From the NCBI GenBank assembly GCA_040752855.1, contig JBFMHP010000014.1, positions 1-53,009 on the forward strand: a DNA stretch of 53,009 nt. The letters are read 5' to 3'. A program made the translations under genes and the position numbers. Positions within the stretch are counted from its first letter, which is position 1, and the number at the start of each line of letters is the position of its first letter. A model generated the notes under the pieces. It had not been told where the DNA came from, ran no database searches, and saw only the letters and a program-made list of their open reading frames with translations. Of the stretch, positions 35,339-43,080 are shown one piece after another. The stretch is from JBFMHP01 sp040752855. Lineage in GTDB: Bacteria; Pseudomonadota; Gammaproteobacteria; RBG-16-57-12.

Positions 35339-35767
35339 TCAAGGAAAGACAGCAAGCGGCTCAAATCGCTGCGCCGCGTGCTTTTTTTCTGGATTGGCGG
35401 CGAGCACCAAATCACACTCTTCCTTGGCGCTCTGAAGGTTGCGCTCAAACTCTTCAAGGCCCGAGTAAAACTGTCTCATGCGGTCGATATGTTTAAGGAT
35501 CTCGCGTTTCTTTCGCTGAATTTCCCGCTGTGCCTGTTCCCAGGGGAATTCGGCGCCCGAATATTCCTGAAGAATGATTTGTAATTCCTTTAGCTTGAAC
35601 CCTAGGCTTTGGGCGCATTTGATGAAACGTAACACATCGACGATTTCCTGTGTATAGATCCGGTACTTACCCTTGCGCTTTGTTGCAGGCAACAAGCCTA
35701 TATCTTCGTAATGACGGATAGCCTTGACTGTAGTGCCAGATAATTTGGCCGCTTTTCCAATGTACAC
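35339..35767 (-). CDS. MerR-family transcriptional regulator
   Basis: A 142-residue regulator: the winged-helix start YIGKAAKLSGTTVKAIRHYEDIGLLPATKRKGKYRIYTQ is diagnostic of MerR, followed by a dimerisation helix (EIQRKKREILKHIDRMRQFYSGLEEFERNLQ). The effector region has only one Cys (EECDLVLAANPEK), so a metal-sensing Cys pair is absent and the ligand could be organic or lipidic. The start codon is GTG (35767), supported by AAGGAGGG nine bases upstream. The gene faces the exporter gene tail to tail and probably controls the lipid operon, the phosphopantetheinyl transferase, or both. Confidence 0.87.
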   Translation of the reverse strand: MYIGKAAKLSGTTVKAIRHYEDIGLLPATKRKGKYRIYTQEIVDVLRFIKCAQSLGFKLKELQIILQEYSGAEFPWEQAQREIQRKKREILKHIDRMRQFYSGLEEFERNLQSAKEECDLVLAANPEKKHAAQRFEPLAVFP

Positions 35768-35793
35768 TCTGTAGTCCCTCCTTACTGAACGCT

Positions 35794-35831
35794 AGTGCGT
35801 AATATTACCCAGTGATTGCAAGTCGAGTCCA
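35794..35831 (-). promoter_or_regulatory. MerR-gene promoter overlapping a palindromic operator
   Basis: On the minus strand TGGACT (35831-35826), an 18-bp spacer and TAATAT (35807-35802) give a plausible promoter for the MerR gene. The -10 element lies inside a perfect 10-bp palindrome, GTAATATTAC (35799-35808), extended imperfectly to AGTGCGTAATATTACCCAGT (35794-35813). This is a candidate autoregulatory operator. The rest of the gap to the transferase gene (35832-36257) has no convincing gene: only short frames and a TACAAT at 36218-36223, a possible -10 without a good -35. Confidence 0.4.
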
Positions 35832-36257
35832 CCTAGGTTTTCATCTTCCAGGAGTGTGGCGTGTGACGCGGTCGCCAAGGATGATTGGCCAGGGGGAATC
35901 TTTGACGAACTAGAATATAAAGTATGGAATCAAAAAGAACCAGAAGCACTATTTTCTTGGTTCACGCTGCGCGCGCCGAAAAGGGCGGCGCCTCAAAGGC
36001 GGCCCAGGATCTTGGGTTTAATGAAGACTCAACGTTTGCATGTTGTGCAAAGCGCCCTGAACTGGATCGCCGTTTGGTGAACAGAAGCCGCAGCGGGCCG
36101 AAATCGTGCGGTTATGGCGAGGAAGTGTGCGCCTGAAAGCACAGGCCAAGGCACATCACTTTCAGGCTCATGTATCGTTGGAAGAGGTTGCGTGTGTTCA
36201 AGTACATCGATGTGCATTACAATCGCAAACTGCTTTGTTCGAAGAGAGCGGCATAAT

Positions 36258-37079
36258 ATGCTGACAGAAAAAACAATAAATATTTCACCTTTCAAGAAAC
36301 GCCTGCCGCGTCACAATCAAATAGATCTTTGGTTGTTTTCCGTTGGGATTCTAACCGATGCTCTGCGAAATGAATACGAAAACATTCTTTCTGGAGAAGA
36401 ACACGATTTTTGCAATAAAATCGCCATACAAGACAAGAAAGATCTATTCATAAGCAGCAAGGTCTTATTGCGAAAGTTACTTTATTGTTATACGAGCGTG
36501 CCCGCTTCGCAGTGGAGATTTGCAATAAATTCGTTTGGACGACCCTGTATCAGTGAGCCTAGCCAATATCGTAGCGTGCAGTTCAATATTTCCCACGCAA
36601 AAGGATTAATGGCATGCTCAATTTCGACTTTTCATGAGGTCGGTGTCGATGTCGAAAACATTTCTCGAGACAGAGATTTCCTTGGGATATCGAGGGCGTT
36701 TTTCTGTGAGCGAGAAGTTGATTCACTAACTTCCGCTCCGTCTCATGAGGTCGGACGCATGTTCTATACGTACTGGACACTAAGGGAGGCATATTTGAAA
36801 GCAAAAGGCGTAGGTTTGTCGTCGCCACTGTCTTCGTTTTGGTTCGAACAAGTGCCATTTCCACGTATTTGCTTCCGTCATGAATGCAAGGAGGCGGGAA
36901 AACGCTGGCGTTTTGTAAGCAAGCGTATCACTGACGAACATATATTGGCGCTTGCCATTAGAGCGAACCATAAGGCAAATATCAATGTGCGGGTGTATCG
37001 CGCTCAAGACCATGCGGGCAAATTTCGCGTCGACAGAAGTTACAATATTGTTAGTTCCGCGCATCCTGATGTGACCTGA
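36258..37079 (+). CDS. Sfp-type 4'-phosphopantetheinyl transferase
   Basis: A 273-residue protein with the two family motifs: GVDVENISRDRD (Mg2+/CoA site) and FYTYWTLREAYLKAKGVGLSSPLSSF (the WxxKEAxxKAxG region, here with Arg in place of the first Lys). The length fits Sfp/Gsp-type enzymes. It would attach phosphopantetheine to Ser43 of the cluster ACP. The start at 36258 (MLTEKTINISPF) was chosen; a 48-codon upstream extension is Cys-rich and not family-like. The gene is markedly AT-rich against its surroundings, with codons such as ATA and AAA frequent, which points to separate acquisition. It stands outside the main operon, beyond the MerR gene. Confidence 0.87.
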   Translation: MLTEKTINISPFKKRLPRHNQIDLWLFSVGILTDALRNEYENILSGEEHDFCNKIAIQDKKDLFISSKVLLRKLLYCYTSVPASQWRFAINSFGRPCISEPSQYRSVQFNISHAKGLMACSISTFHEVGVDVENISRDRDFLGISRAFFCEREVDSLTSAPSHEVGRMFYTYWTLREAYLKAKGVGLSSPLSSFWFEQVPFPRICFRHECKEAGKRWRFVSKRITDEHILALAIRANHKANINVRVYRAQDHAGKFRVDRSYNIVSSAHPDVT

Positions 37080-37128
37080 TAATTTTGGATGCTAAAAAAG
37101 TGGCAAACTACCATTAGCATCGCTGATG

Positions 37129-37779
37129 CTATTGGTCGGGCAGATGTACGGTGAATGGGATCTCGCGGGTGGTGGGTAGTCGGCGCAGAAGTTGCTCCAG
37201 CAGGTGCCGGCGGATCTCGTCGCTGGTGGCGGTGACGCCGAAATCGCGCAGCTGTGTGACAGCCAATCCGGCGTGGCCGCAGGGATTGATGCCGGCGAAC
37301 GGGGCGAGGTCCATGTCGATGTTGAGGCTCAGGCCGTGATAGCTGCACCCGCGACGCACGCGTAAGCCGAGAGAGGCGATCTTGGCGTCGCCGACATACA
37401 CGCCGGGGGCGTCGGCGCGTGCTCTGGCAGCGATGCCGTAGCCCGCGAGCAGCTCGATGACGCTTTGCTCCAGTAACGTGACCAATTGGCGCACGCCCCA
37501 GTTCCAGCGCTTGAGATCGAATAAGGTGTAGGCGATGAGCTGGCCGGGGCCGTGATAGGTCACCTGTCCGCCGCGGTCGGTGTGCACCACGGGGATCGTG
37601 CCGGGGGCGAGGACATGTTCCGGCCGGCCGTTGAGGCCCAGGGTGTAGACGGGGAAGTGTTGCAGCAGCCAGATCTCGTCGGGGTCGTCGCTGGTGCGGC
37701 GCAGGGTGTAGTCCTGCATGGCCTGCCAGACCGGGAGGTAGTCCTGCATGCCCAAGGTGCGGACGATCAGCTCGCGCAT
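37129..37779 (-). CDS. lipB: Octanoyl-ACP:protein N-octanoyltransferase
   Basis: A 216-residue protein with the LipB motifs RGGQVTYHGPGQLIAYTLFDLKR, the catalytic Lys in DAKIASLGLRVRRGCSYHG, and the acyl-accepting Cys in FAGINPCGHAGLAVTQL. It moves octanoate from ACP to lipoyl domains of 2-oxoacid dehydrogenases and glycine cleavage H protein. The stop of ybeD directly abuts its ATG (TAG at 37780-37782, ATG at 37777-37779), as in the conserved ybeD-lipB arrangement. It is the last gene of the long minus-strand wall block; lipA is not in the window. Confidence 0.95.
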   Translation of the reverse strand: MRELIVRTLGMQDYLPVWQAMQDYTLRRTSDDPDEIWLLQHFPVYTLGLNGRPEHVLAPGTIPVVHTDRGGQVTYHGPGQLIAYTLFDLKRWNWGVRQLVTLLEQSVIELLAGYGIAARARADAPGVYVGDAKIASLGLRVRRGCSYHGLSLNIDMDLAPFAGINPCGHAGLAVTQLRDFGVTATSDEIRRHLLEQLLRRLPTTREIPFTVHLPDQ

Positions 37780-38046
37780 CTACAAGACCATGGTCACGCG
37801 CTCGCTGCGGTTCAGATCGATGTAGATCGCATCGAGCTGCGCGCGGCTGGTGGCGGTGATGACCACGGTGACCGCGAGGTACCGGCCGCCCTTGCTGGCG
37901 CGGGTGCTGACCGCGCCCTCCCGCAGATCCGGGATGTGCCGGCGGATGATGCCGATGACGTGCGCGTCGAAATCAGCCGCGGCCGGGCCCATAACCTTGA
38001 GCGGAAATTCGCAGGGAAATGTCAGCAGGGATTCTTGATCGCTCAT
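37780..38046 (-). CDS. ybeD: YbeD (DUF493) family protein
   Basis: An 88-residue cytoplasmic protein with a ferredoxin-like ACT-type pattern (LTFPCEFPLKVMGPAAADFDAHVIGIIRRHIP, then SKGGRYLAVTVVITATSRAQLDAIY) that matches the YbeD family. Its position between the class IV aminotransferase and lipB is typical for gamma- and betaproteobacteria. Its function is unknown; a regulatory role in lipoate or amino-acid metabolism has been suggested from context and fold. Confidence 0.92.
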   Translation of the reverse strand: MSDQESLLTFPCEFPLKVMGPAAADFDAHVIGIIRRHIPDLREGAVSTRASKGGRYLAVTVVITATSRAQLDAIYIDLNRSERVTMVL

Positions 38047-38052
38047 CTGCCG

Positions 38053-38907
38053 TTACACATGGAAACTGCGCTTGAAGGCCTGGAAGTGCTCGTACATCGC
38101 CGCCCACAGCGGGCCGGGCGCGCCGTTGCCGACCGGGTGGCCGTCGAGATGGGTGACGGGGGTCACCTCGCGCGTGGAGCTGGTCAGCCAGATTTCATCG
38201 GCTTGCCGCAGCTGCGCCTCGCTGATCGTCTCCTCGGCGCAGTCCATGCCGCGGTTCCGGGCTAGTTCCAGCACCACGTCGCGGGTGATGCCCGGCAGGA
38301 GCTGGGCGCTTTTGGGCGGGGTGAGCACTCGTCCGCGTTCGACGATGAAGACATTGCTGGCCGCGCCTTCGGTGAGATATCCGGCGCGCAGCATGATGGC
38401 CTCGGCCGCGCCGGCGTCGAGGGCCTGCTGGCGCACCAGGATGTTGGGCAGCAGAGTGATTGCCTTGATATTGCAGTGCGCCCAGCGCACATCGGGCACG
38501 GTGATGGCGCCGACACCCTCGGCGAGCACGTTGCGCGCCGGCGGTTTGATCGGATTGGTGGCGGCAAACACCGTGGGCGCGACGCCGACGGGAAAGGCAT
38601 GATCACGCGGGGCGACACCGCGGGTCACTTGCAGGTACACCGACCAGTCGCCGCCGCGGGTGTGGTTACGCTCGAGCAGCTCCTCCAGCAATCTCTGCCA
38701 CTGCGCGGGCGGGTGGGGATTGCGGATGCGGATGGCGTCGAGGCTGTTTTGCAGACGTTCGAGATGTTCGGGTAGCCGAAAGAGTTTGCCGCCGTAGGCC
38801 GGGATGACTTCATACACACCATCCCCGAACATGAAGCCGCGGTCGGTGACGGGGACCGCGGCCTGCGCCTCCTCCAGATAGGCGCCGTTCAGATAGACGA
38901 TGGGCAT
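38053..38907 (-). CDS. dat: Class IV PLP aminotransferase, D-amino-acid transaminase type
   Basis: A 284-residue class IV aminotransferase. Motifs: DRGFMFGDGVYEVIPAYGGKLFRLPEHLERL near the N-terminus, the PLP Lys in DVRWAHCNIKAITLLPNIL, and LTEGAASNVFIVERG for phosphate binding. The RCxRGYGxFE-type branched-chain signature is missing, so D-alanine aminotransferase fits best: it interconverts D-alanine and D-glutamate, wall precursors, which suits its place after dacA. The ATG at 38907 shares a base with the dacA stop; a GTG at 38910 would overlap by four bases. 4-amino-4-deoxychorismate lyase is the main alternative. Confidence 0.82.
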   Translation of the reverse strand: MPIVYLNGAYLEEAQAAVPVTDRGFMFGDGVYEVIPAYGGKLFRLPEHLERLQNSLDAIRIRNPHPPAQWQRLLEELLERNHTRGGDWSVYLQVTRGVAPRDHAFPVGVAPTVFAATNPIKPPARNVLAEGVGAITVPDVRWAHCNIKAITLLPNILVRQQALDAGAAEAIMLRAGYLTEGAASNVFIVERGRVLTPPKSAQLLPGITRDVVLELARNRGMDCAEETISEAQLRQADEIWLTSSTREVTPVTHLDGHPVGNGAPGPLWAAMYEHFQAFKRSFHV

Positions 38908-40052
38908 CACTCAAACCACAGTTTGGCCGTGTCGATCAAGGCGCGGAACACGCCGCCTTCCTTCACCTCTTGCAGGGCCACCAGGTCGCGGGCGGCGACC
39001 GGCTGGTCGTCGAGCGCCACATTGACGGCGCCCATTACCGCGCCGGAGGCCACTGGCGCGATGATCTGGGACGCGGCGAGATTCATCGAGGCCTTGAGGG
39101 CGCTGTACTGGCCGCGCGGGATGGTCACGTACAGATCCTCGGCCAGACCCAGACTGAGTTCCTCCGTCTCGCCTTTCCAGATGCGCGCCTTGGTCAGGCT
39201 CTCGCCGGCCCTGTAGAGCCGGTGGGTTTCGAAGAAGCGGAAGCCGTAGGTCAGCAGTTTCTGGGTTTCGTCGGCGCGGGCATTCTCGCTCTTGGTGCCG
39301 AGTACCACCCCAATCAGGCGCATATTGTCCTGCTTGGCCGAGGCCACCAGGCAGTAGCCGGCCGATTCCGTGTGCCCGGTCTTGATGCCGTCGACGGTGG
39401 CGTCGCGCCACAACAGCGTGTTGCGGTTGTGTTGCTTGATGTTGTTGAAGGTGTATTCCTTGATCGAATACCACTCATAGTGATCGCCGGCGTCGCGGAT
39501 CAGCGCGCGGGCCAGGGTGCCGAGGTCGCGCGCCGTGGTGTAGTGCTGTGGGTGCGGCAGGCCGGTGCTGTTGACGAAGTGGGTGTCCTTCATGCCTAAG
39601 CGCTGGGCCTCCAGGTTCATCATCGAGGCGAAGGCATCCTCGCTGCCGGCGATGTGTTCGGCCAGGGCGACGGTCGAGTCGTTGCCCGACTGTACGATGA
39701 TGCCCTTGAGCAGGTCGGCGACGCTGACTTGATCGCCGACCTCGACGAACATGCGCGAGCCCTCCATGCGCCAGGCCTTTTCGCTGATGCGCGCCATGTC
39801 GGTGAGTTTGACGCGACCGGCGACGATTTCGCGGTCGACGAGGTAGGCCGACATCATCTTGGTGAGGCTGGCGGGCTCGATGCGCTTGTCGATGTTGCCT
39901 TCAGCCAATACGCGGCCGCTGTCATAGTCCAGCAGGAGATAGGCGGTGCCGGCGATGGCCGGCGGGTTGGGGATCAGGGCCGGCGCCGCGCCGGCGGTGG
40001 CGGAGATGAGCAGGCAAAAAAAGCCCAAGACACGCGGAAATATCGGATTCAT
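38907..40052 (-). CDS. dacA: D-alanyl-D-alanine carboxypeptidase (PBP5/6 type)
   Basis: A 381-residue S11 peptidase: signal peptide (VLGFFCLLISATAGA), SLTK (about residue 63), SGN (about 122) and KTG in DGIKTGHTESAGYC. The C-terminal beta-sandwich domain (KARIWKGETEELSLGLAEDLYVTIPRG) and a terminal amphipathic helix (FRALIDTAKLWFE) anchor it to the periplasmic face of the inner membrane. It trims the terminal D-Ala from pentapeptides. The 63-bp gap to rlpA and the one-base overlap with dat fit one operon. Confidence 0.94.
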   Translation of the reverse strand: MNPIFPRVLGFFCLLISATAGAAPALIPNPPAIAGTAYLLLDYDSGRVLAEGNIDKRIEPASLTKMMSAYLVDREIVAGRVKLTDMARISEKAWRMEGSRMFVEVGDQVSVADLLKGIIVQSGNDSTVALAEHIAGSEDAFASMMNLEAQRLGMKDTHFVNSTGLPHPQHYTTARDLGTLARALIRDAGDHYEWYSIKEYTFNNIKQHNRNTLLWRDATVDGIKTGHTESAGYCLVASAKQDNMRLIGVVLGTKSENARADETQKLLTYGFRFFETHRLYRAGESLTKARIWKGETEELSLGLAEDLYVTIPRGQYSALKASMNLAASQIIAPVASGAVMGAVNVALDDQPVAARDLVALQEVKEGGVFRALIDTAKLWFE

Positions 40053-40115
40053 TGCAGTTGTGTTACCTGGTCAGTAAAGCGGTTGAAAGGGGCCAATAGG
40101 ATACCGGCTTTGCCA

Positions 40116-40922
40116 TCAATCAACAACGATCAAGGGCGCGCCCAGGCCGTAGTGGTTGAGCCGGTTCACTGCATCTTCGGCTTGCGCGCGCTCGCGGAAC
40201 GGACCGATCCGCACGCGGTAGACGGGGCTGTCGCCGCCGCCGGGGGCGGTTTGCTGGAGTTCGACCCGCTCGGTGGCGATGTCGAGCAGCTTGCTGACCA
40301 AGGTCTGCGCATTGCCCCGGTCGTTGAACGAGGCGACCTGGAGATAGAACAGCTCGCCGGCGGCCGGGGGCGGCGCGGCGGCGGTCTCGTCCGGGCGCGT
40401 CTCGCTCAGCGAGATGGCGCGCAACTCGATGCGTCCGGTGCCGCTGGCGAGGATGCCGAGCTTGCTGGCCGCGGCATAGGACAGGTCGAGGATGCGATCC
40501 TCATGGAACGGGCCGCGGTCGTTGATCTTCACCACCACCTTGCGGCCGTTGTCGAGGTTGGTGACCTCCGCATACGTGGGCAGCGGCAGGGTGCGGTGGG
40601 CGGCGGTCATCGCGTACATATCGTAGGGCTCGCCGCTCGAGGTGCGCTTGCCGTGGAACTTGGTGCCGTACCACGAGGCCCGGCCGCGTTCGATGTGGTC
40701 GGTGGCGCTTTCCTTCACGAAGTAGGTCTTGCCGTTGACCTGGTAGGAGGGCGGATTGCCGTATTTCGAATAAGGTTCGGCGCGCGGGACGGCGTCAGGT
40801 ACGCGGCTGACATCCACCGGCTGCGCCGGTGCGCCATCCTGCGGTTCAACCGGCAATTGCGAACAGCCGGCCAACAGGATGGCGAGGGCCAGCAGCGCAA
40901 GGACGGGACGGGCCGCGTTCAT
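40116..40922 (-). CDS. rlpA: RlpA septal-ring lipoprotein, lytic transglycosylase
   Basis: A 268-residue lipoprotein (VLALLALAILLAGCSQ, lipobox LAGC). It has a double-psi beta-barrel (about residues 82-165: GRASWYGTKFHGKRTSSGEPYDMYAMTAAHRTLP, then VVVKINDRGPFHEDRILDLSYAAA) with the catalytic Asp/His region. A C-terminal SPOR domain (about 190-268: LFYLQVASFNDRGNAQTLVSKL, VYRVRIGPFRERAQAEDAVNRL) binds denuded glycan at division sites. The ATG at 40922 overlaps the mltB stop; the longer frame upstream belongs to mltB and was rejected. Confidence 0.93.
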   Translation of the reverse strand: MNAARPVLALLALAILLAGCSQLPVEPQDGAPAQPVDVSRVPDAVPRAEPYSKYGNPPSYQVNGKTYFVKESATDHIERGRASWYGTKFHGKRTSSGEPYDMYAMTAAHRTLPLPTYAEVTNLDNGRKVVVKINDRGPFHEDRILDLSYAAASKLGILASGTGRIELRAISLSETRPDETAAAPPPAAGELFYLQVASFNDRGNAQTLVSKLLDIATERVELQQTAPGGGDSPVYRVRIGPFRERAQAEDAVNRLNHYGLGAPLIVVD

Positions 40923-41959
40923 GTGGGCTTCCGGGCCGCCGCTTTGCCGTGCCGCGCCTTGATTTCCTGGCTGAGCTGATACACCGCCATGGCATACAGC
41001 GGGCTGCGGTTGTAGCGGGTGATGACGTAGAAGTTCTGCAGGCCCACCCAATAGGACGGGCCGTCGCGCATGGCCAGTTCGATCAGGCTCATCGGCTGTT
41101 CGCGCGGCAGGTCGTCGAGCAGCTCGATGCCGAGTTTTGTGATGTCGCCGTAGCTGAGCGTGGGCTTCGGGCCGGCCTTCTTCGCCGCGTCGTAGGCCGC
41201 TTCATCGAGCTTGCCTTGCGGTTTTGCCCGCCCGATCACCGGCTGGCCCAGCTGCCATTTGTGTTCGCGGAAATAATTGGCCACGCTGCCGATGGCGTCA
41301 GGCATGTTGTCGAACAGATTGCGCTGGCCGTCGTTGTCGAAATCCACCGCGTAGTGGCGGTAACTGCTTGGCATGAACTGCCCCACGCCCATCGCCCCGG
41401 CGTAGGAACCCTTGAGCGCCAGCGGATCGAAGCGTTCTTCGTTGACCATCAGCAGGTAGTGCTCGAGTTCGCTGCGGAAGAACTCCGCGCGCTTGGGGTA
41501 GTCGAAGGCGAGGGTGGTCAGGGCGTCGATGACGCGGTGGGCGCCGGCGTGCTGGCCGTAGCGGGTCTCCACGCCGATGATCGCCACGATGATCTCGGGG
41601 TCCACGCCGTATTTCGCGCTGGCCTGCGCGATGACCTTCTCGTGCTTGTTCCAGAATTCCACGCCCATCCGGATGCGCTCCTCGGTCAGGAAGATCGGGC
41701 GGTATTCATACCAGGGCTTGGCCTCGGCCGGGCGCTGCATCGCCGCGATGATGGCGGGTTTGATCTCCACCTGGGCGAACAGCGCGTTGAGATCGATCTT
41801 GAACTGGTGCTTGCCGGTCATCTCCTTGATGAAGGCCTGTACATCGGGCCGCTCGGTCACGGCGGAGGCGGCGCACAGCGGGGCGAACAGCGGGGCGAAC
41901 AGCGCCGCGCATGCGGCCAGCAGGGCGATACGGGATTTGGGGGTGAATTTCGTCATCAT
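40919..41959 (-). CDS. mltB: Membrane-bound lytic murein transglycosylase B
   Basis: A 346-residue GH103 enzyme. An N-terminal signal (SRIALLAACAALFAPLFAPLCAASA) has Cys in a poor lipobox context, so lipidation is uncertain. The catalytic Glu lies in IIVAIIGVETRYGQHAG, followed by the family block YPKRAEFFRSELEHYLLM...GSYAGAMGVGQFMPSSYRHYAVDFD and the C-terminal WVGLQNFYVITRYNRSPLYAMAVYQLS. It cleaves glycan strands to 1,6-anhydro-MurNAc ends. ATGA overlaps join it to rodA upstream and rlpA downstream; the open frame continues into rodA but was not used. Confidence 0.94.
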   Translation of the reverse strand: MMTKFTPKSRIALLAACAALFAPLFAPLCAASAVTERPDVQAFIKEMTGKHQFKIDLNALFAQVEIKPAIIAAMQRPAEAKPWYEYRPIFLTEERIRMGVEFWNKHEKVIAQASAKYGVDPEIIVAIIGVETRYGQHAGAHRVIDALTTLAFDYPKRAEFFRSELEHYLLMVNEERFDPLALKGSYAGAMGVGQFMPSSYRHYAVDFDNDGQRNLFDNMPDAIGSVANYFREHKWQLGQPVIGRAKPQGKLDEAAYDAAKKAGPKPTLSYGDITKLGIELLDDLPREQPMSLIELAMRDGPSYWVGLQNFYVITRYNRSPLYAMAVYQLSQEIKARHGKAAARKPT

Positions 41960-43080
41960 TTTGAGTGTAGTGTGCGGTGCGTGTGTATGGACATCAATAT
42001 ACCAAAGCCGGCCATCAATGTGACCATCGAGGTGCCGCCGTAACTGACCAGCGGCAGCGGCACGCCGACCACCGGCAGGATGCCGGAGACCATGCCCATA
42101 TTGACGAACACATAGACGAAGAAGGTGAAGATCAGGCTGCCGGCGAGCAGCCGGTTGTAGGTTTCCTGCGCCAGCACGGAGATGTAGAGGCCGCGGAAGA
42201 TGATGATCAGATAGATCAACAGCAGCAGCGCCGCGCCCAGGAACCCGAATTCCTCGGCCAGCACCGCGAAGATGAAGTCGGTGTGGCGCTCGGGCAGGAA
42301 GTCGAGCTGGGATTGCGTGCCGTTGAACCAGCCCTTGCCGAACAGCCCGCCGGAGCCGATGGCGATCTTGGCCTGGATGGTGTGGTAGCCGGCCCCGAGC
42401 GGGTCCTGCTCCGGATCGAGGAAGGTCCACACGCGCCGGCGCTGGTAGTCGTGCAGCAGGAAGAACCACACGATGGGCGCGACCGCCGCCAGCAGGCCCG
42501 CGAAGACGGCGATCAGGCCGTATTGCACCCCGCTCAGCAGCAGCACGATAACGCCGGCGGCGGCGATGAGGATCGCCGTGCCGAGGTCCGGTTGTTCGGC
42601 CACCAGCAGCGTCGGAACCATGATGATCAGCACGGCGACGAACAGCTTGCGCTTTTGCACCGGCAGCGGCCGTTCGTGCAGATACCAGGCCACCATCATC
42701 GGCACGGCGAGCTTCATCAGCTCGGAGGGCTGGAAGCGGAAGGGGCCGAGTTCCAGCCAGCGTTGCGCGCCCTTGCCGATGTCGCCGAAGAAGAACACCG
42801 CGATCAGCAGGATCACCCCCACGCCGTAGAGCCAGGGGGTCCAGCGCAGCAGTGTGGTCGGGCGCAGCTGCGCGATGGCCGCCATCACCGCGAAGCCCAG
42901 TGTCAGCCGGACGAGTTGGCGCTCGACCATCACCAGATCCTGGCCGCTGGCGCTGTAGAGGATCAGCAATCCGGCGATGCACAGGGTGACCAGGCCGAGC
43001 AGCAGCGGGATGTCCAGATGGAAGATCTGGGCGCTGGCCGTGGCCGACTGCTGGCGGCGGCTGACTTCGAAAAGACTCAT
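41956..43080 (-). CDS. rodA: RodA, elongasome peptidoglycan glycosyltransferase (SEDS)
   Basis: A 374-residue polytopic SEDS protein with about ten TM helices. Recognisable blocks are GAQRWLELGPFRFQPSELMKLAVPMMVAWYLHE, VAEQPDLGTAILIAAAGVIVLLLSGV with the catalytic-site Asp, the extracellular loop WTFLDPEQDPLGAGYHTIQAKIAIGSGGLFGKGW, and GVPLPLVSYGGTSM. It polymerises lipid II with PBP2 in the lateral-wall machine. The start is ATG at 43078-43080, overlapping mrdA by four bases; upstream in-frame extensions lie in mrdA. Confidence 0.96.
   Translation of the reverse strand: MSLFEVSRRQQSATASAQIFHLDIPLLLGLVTLCIAGLLILYSASGQDLVMVERQLVRLTLGFAVMAAIAQLRPTTLLRWTPWLYGVGVILLIAVFFFGDIGKGAQRWLELGPFRFQPSELMKLAVPMMVAWYLHERPLPVQKRKLFVAVLIIMVPTLLVAEQPDLGTAILIAAAGVIVLLLSGVQYGLIAVFAGLLAAVAPIVWFFLLHDYQRRRVWTFLDPEQDPLGAGYHTIQAKIAIGSGGLFGKGWFNGTQSQLDFLPERHTDFIFAVLAEEFGFLGAALLLLIYLIIIFRGLYISVLAQETYNRLLAGSLIFTFFVYVFVNMGMVSGILPVVGVPLPLVSYGGTSMVTLMAGFGILMSIHTHRTLHSK

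Noticed and set aside
35856..36250. Small open frames between the MerR gene and the transferase gene
   Set aside because: They overlap one another, lack ribosome-binding sites and have no recognisable protein character.
36114..36257. 48-codon extension of the phosphopantetheinyl transferase
   Set aside because: Cys-rich, unlike the family, and without a ribosome-binding site; ATG at 36258 fits the expected length.
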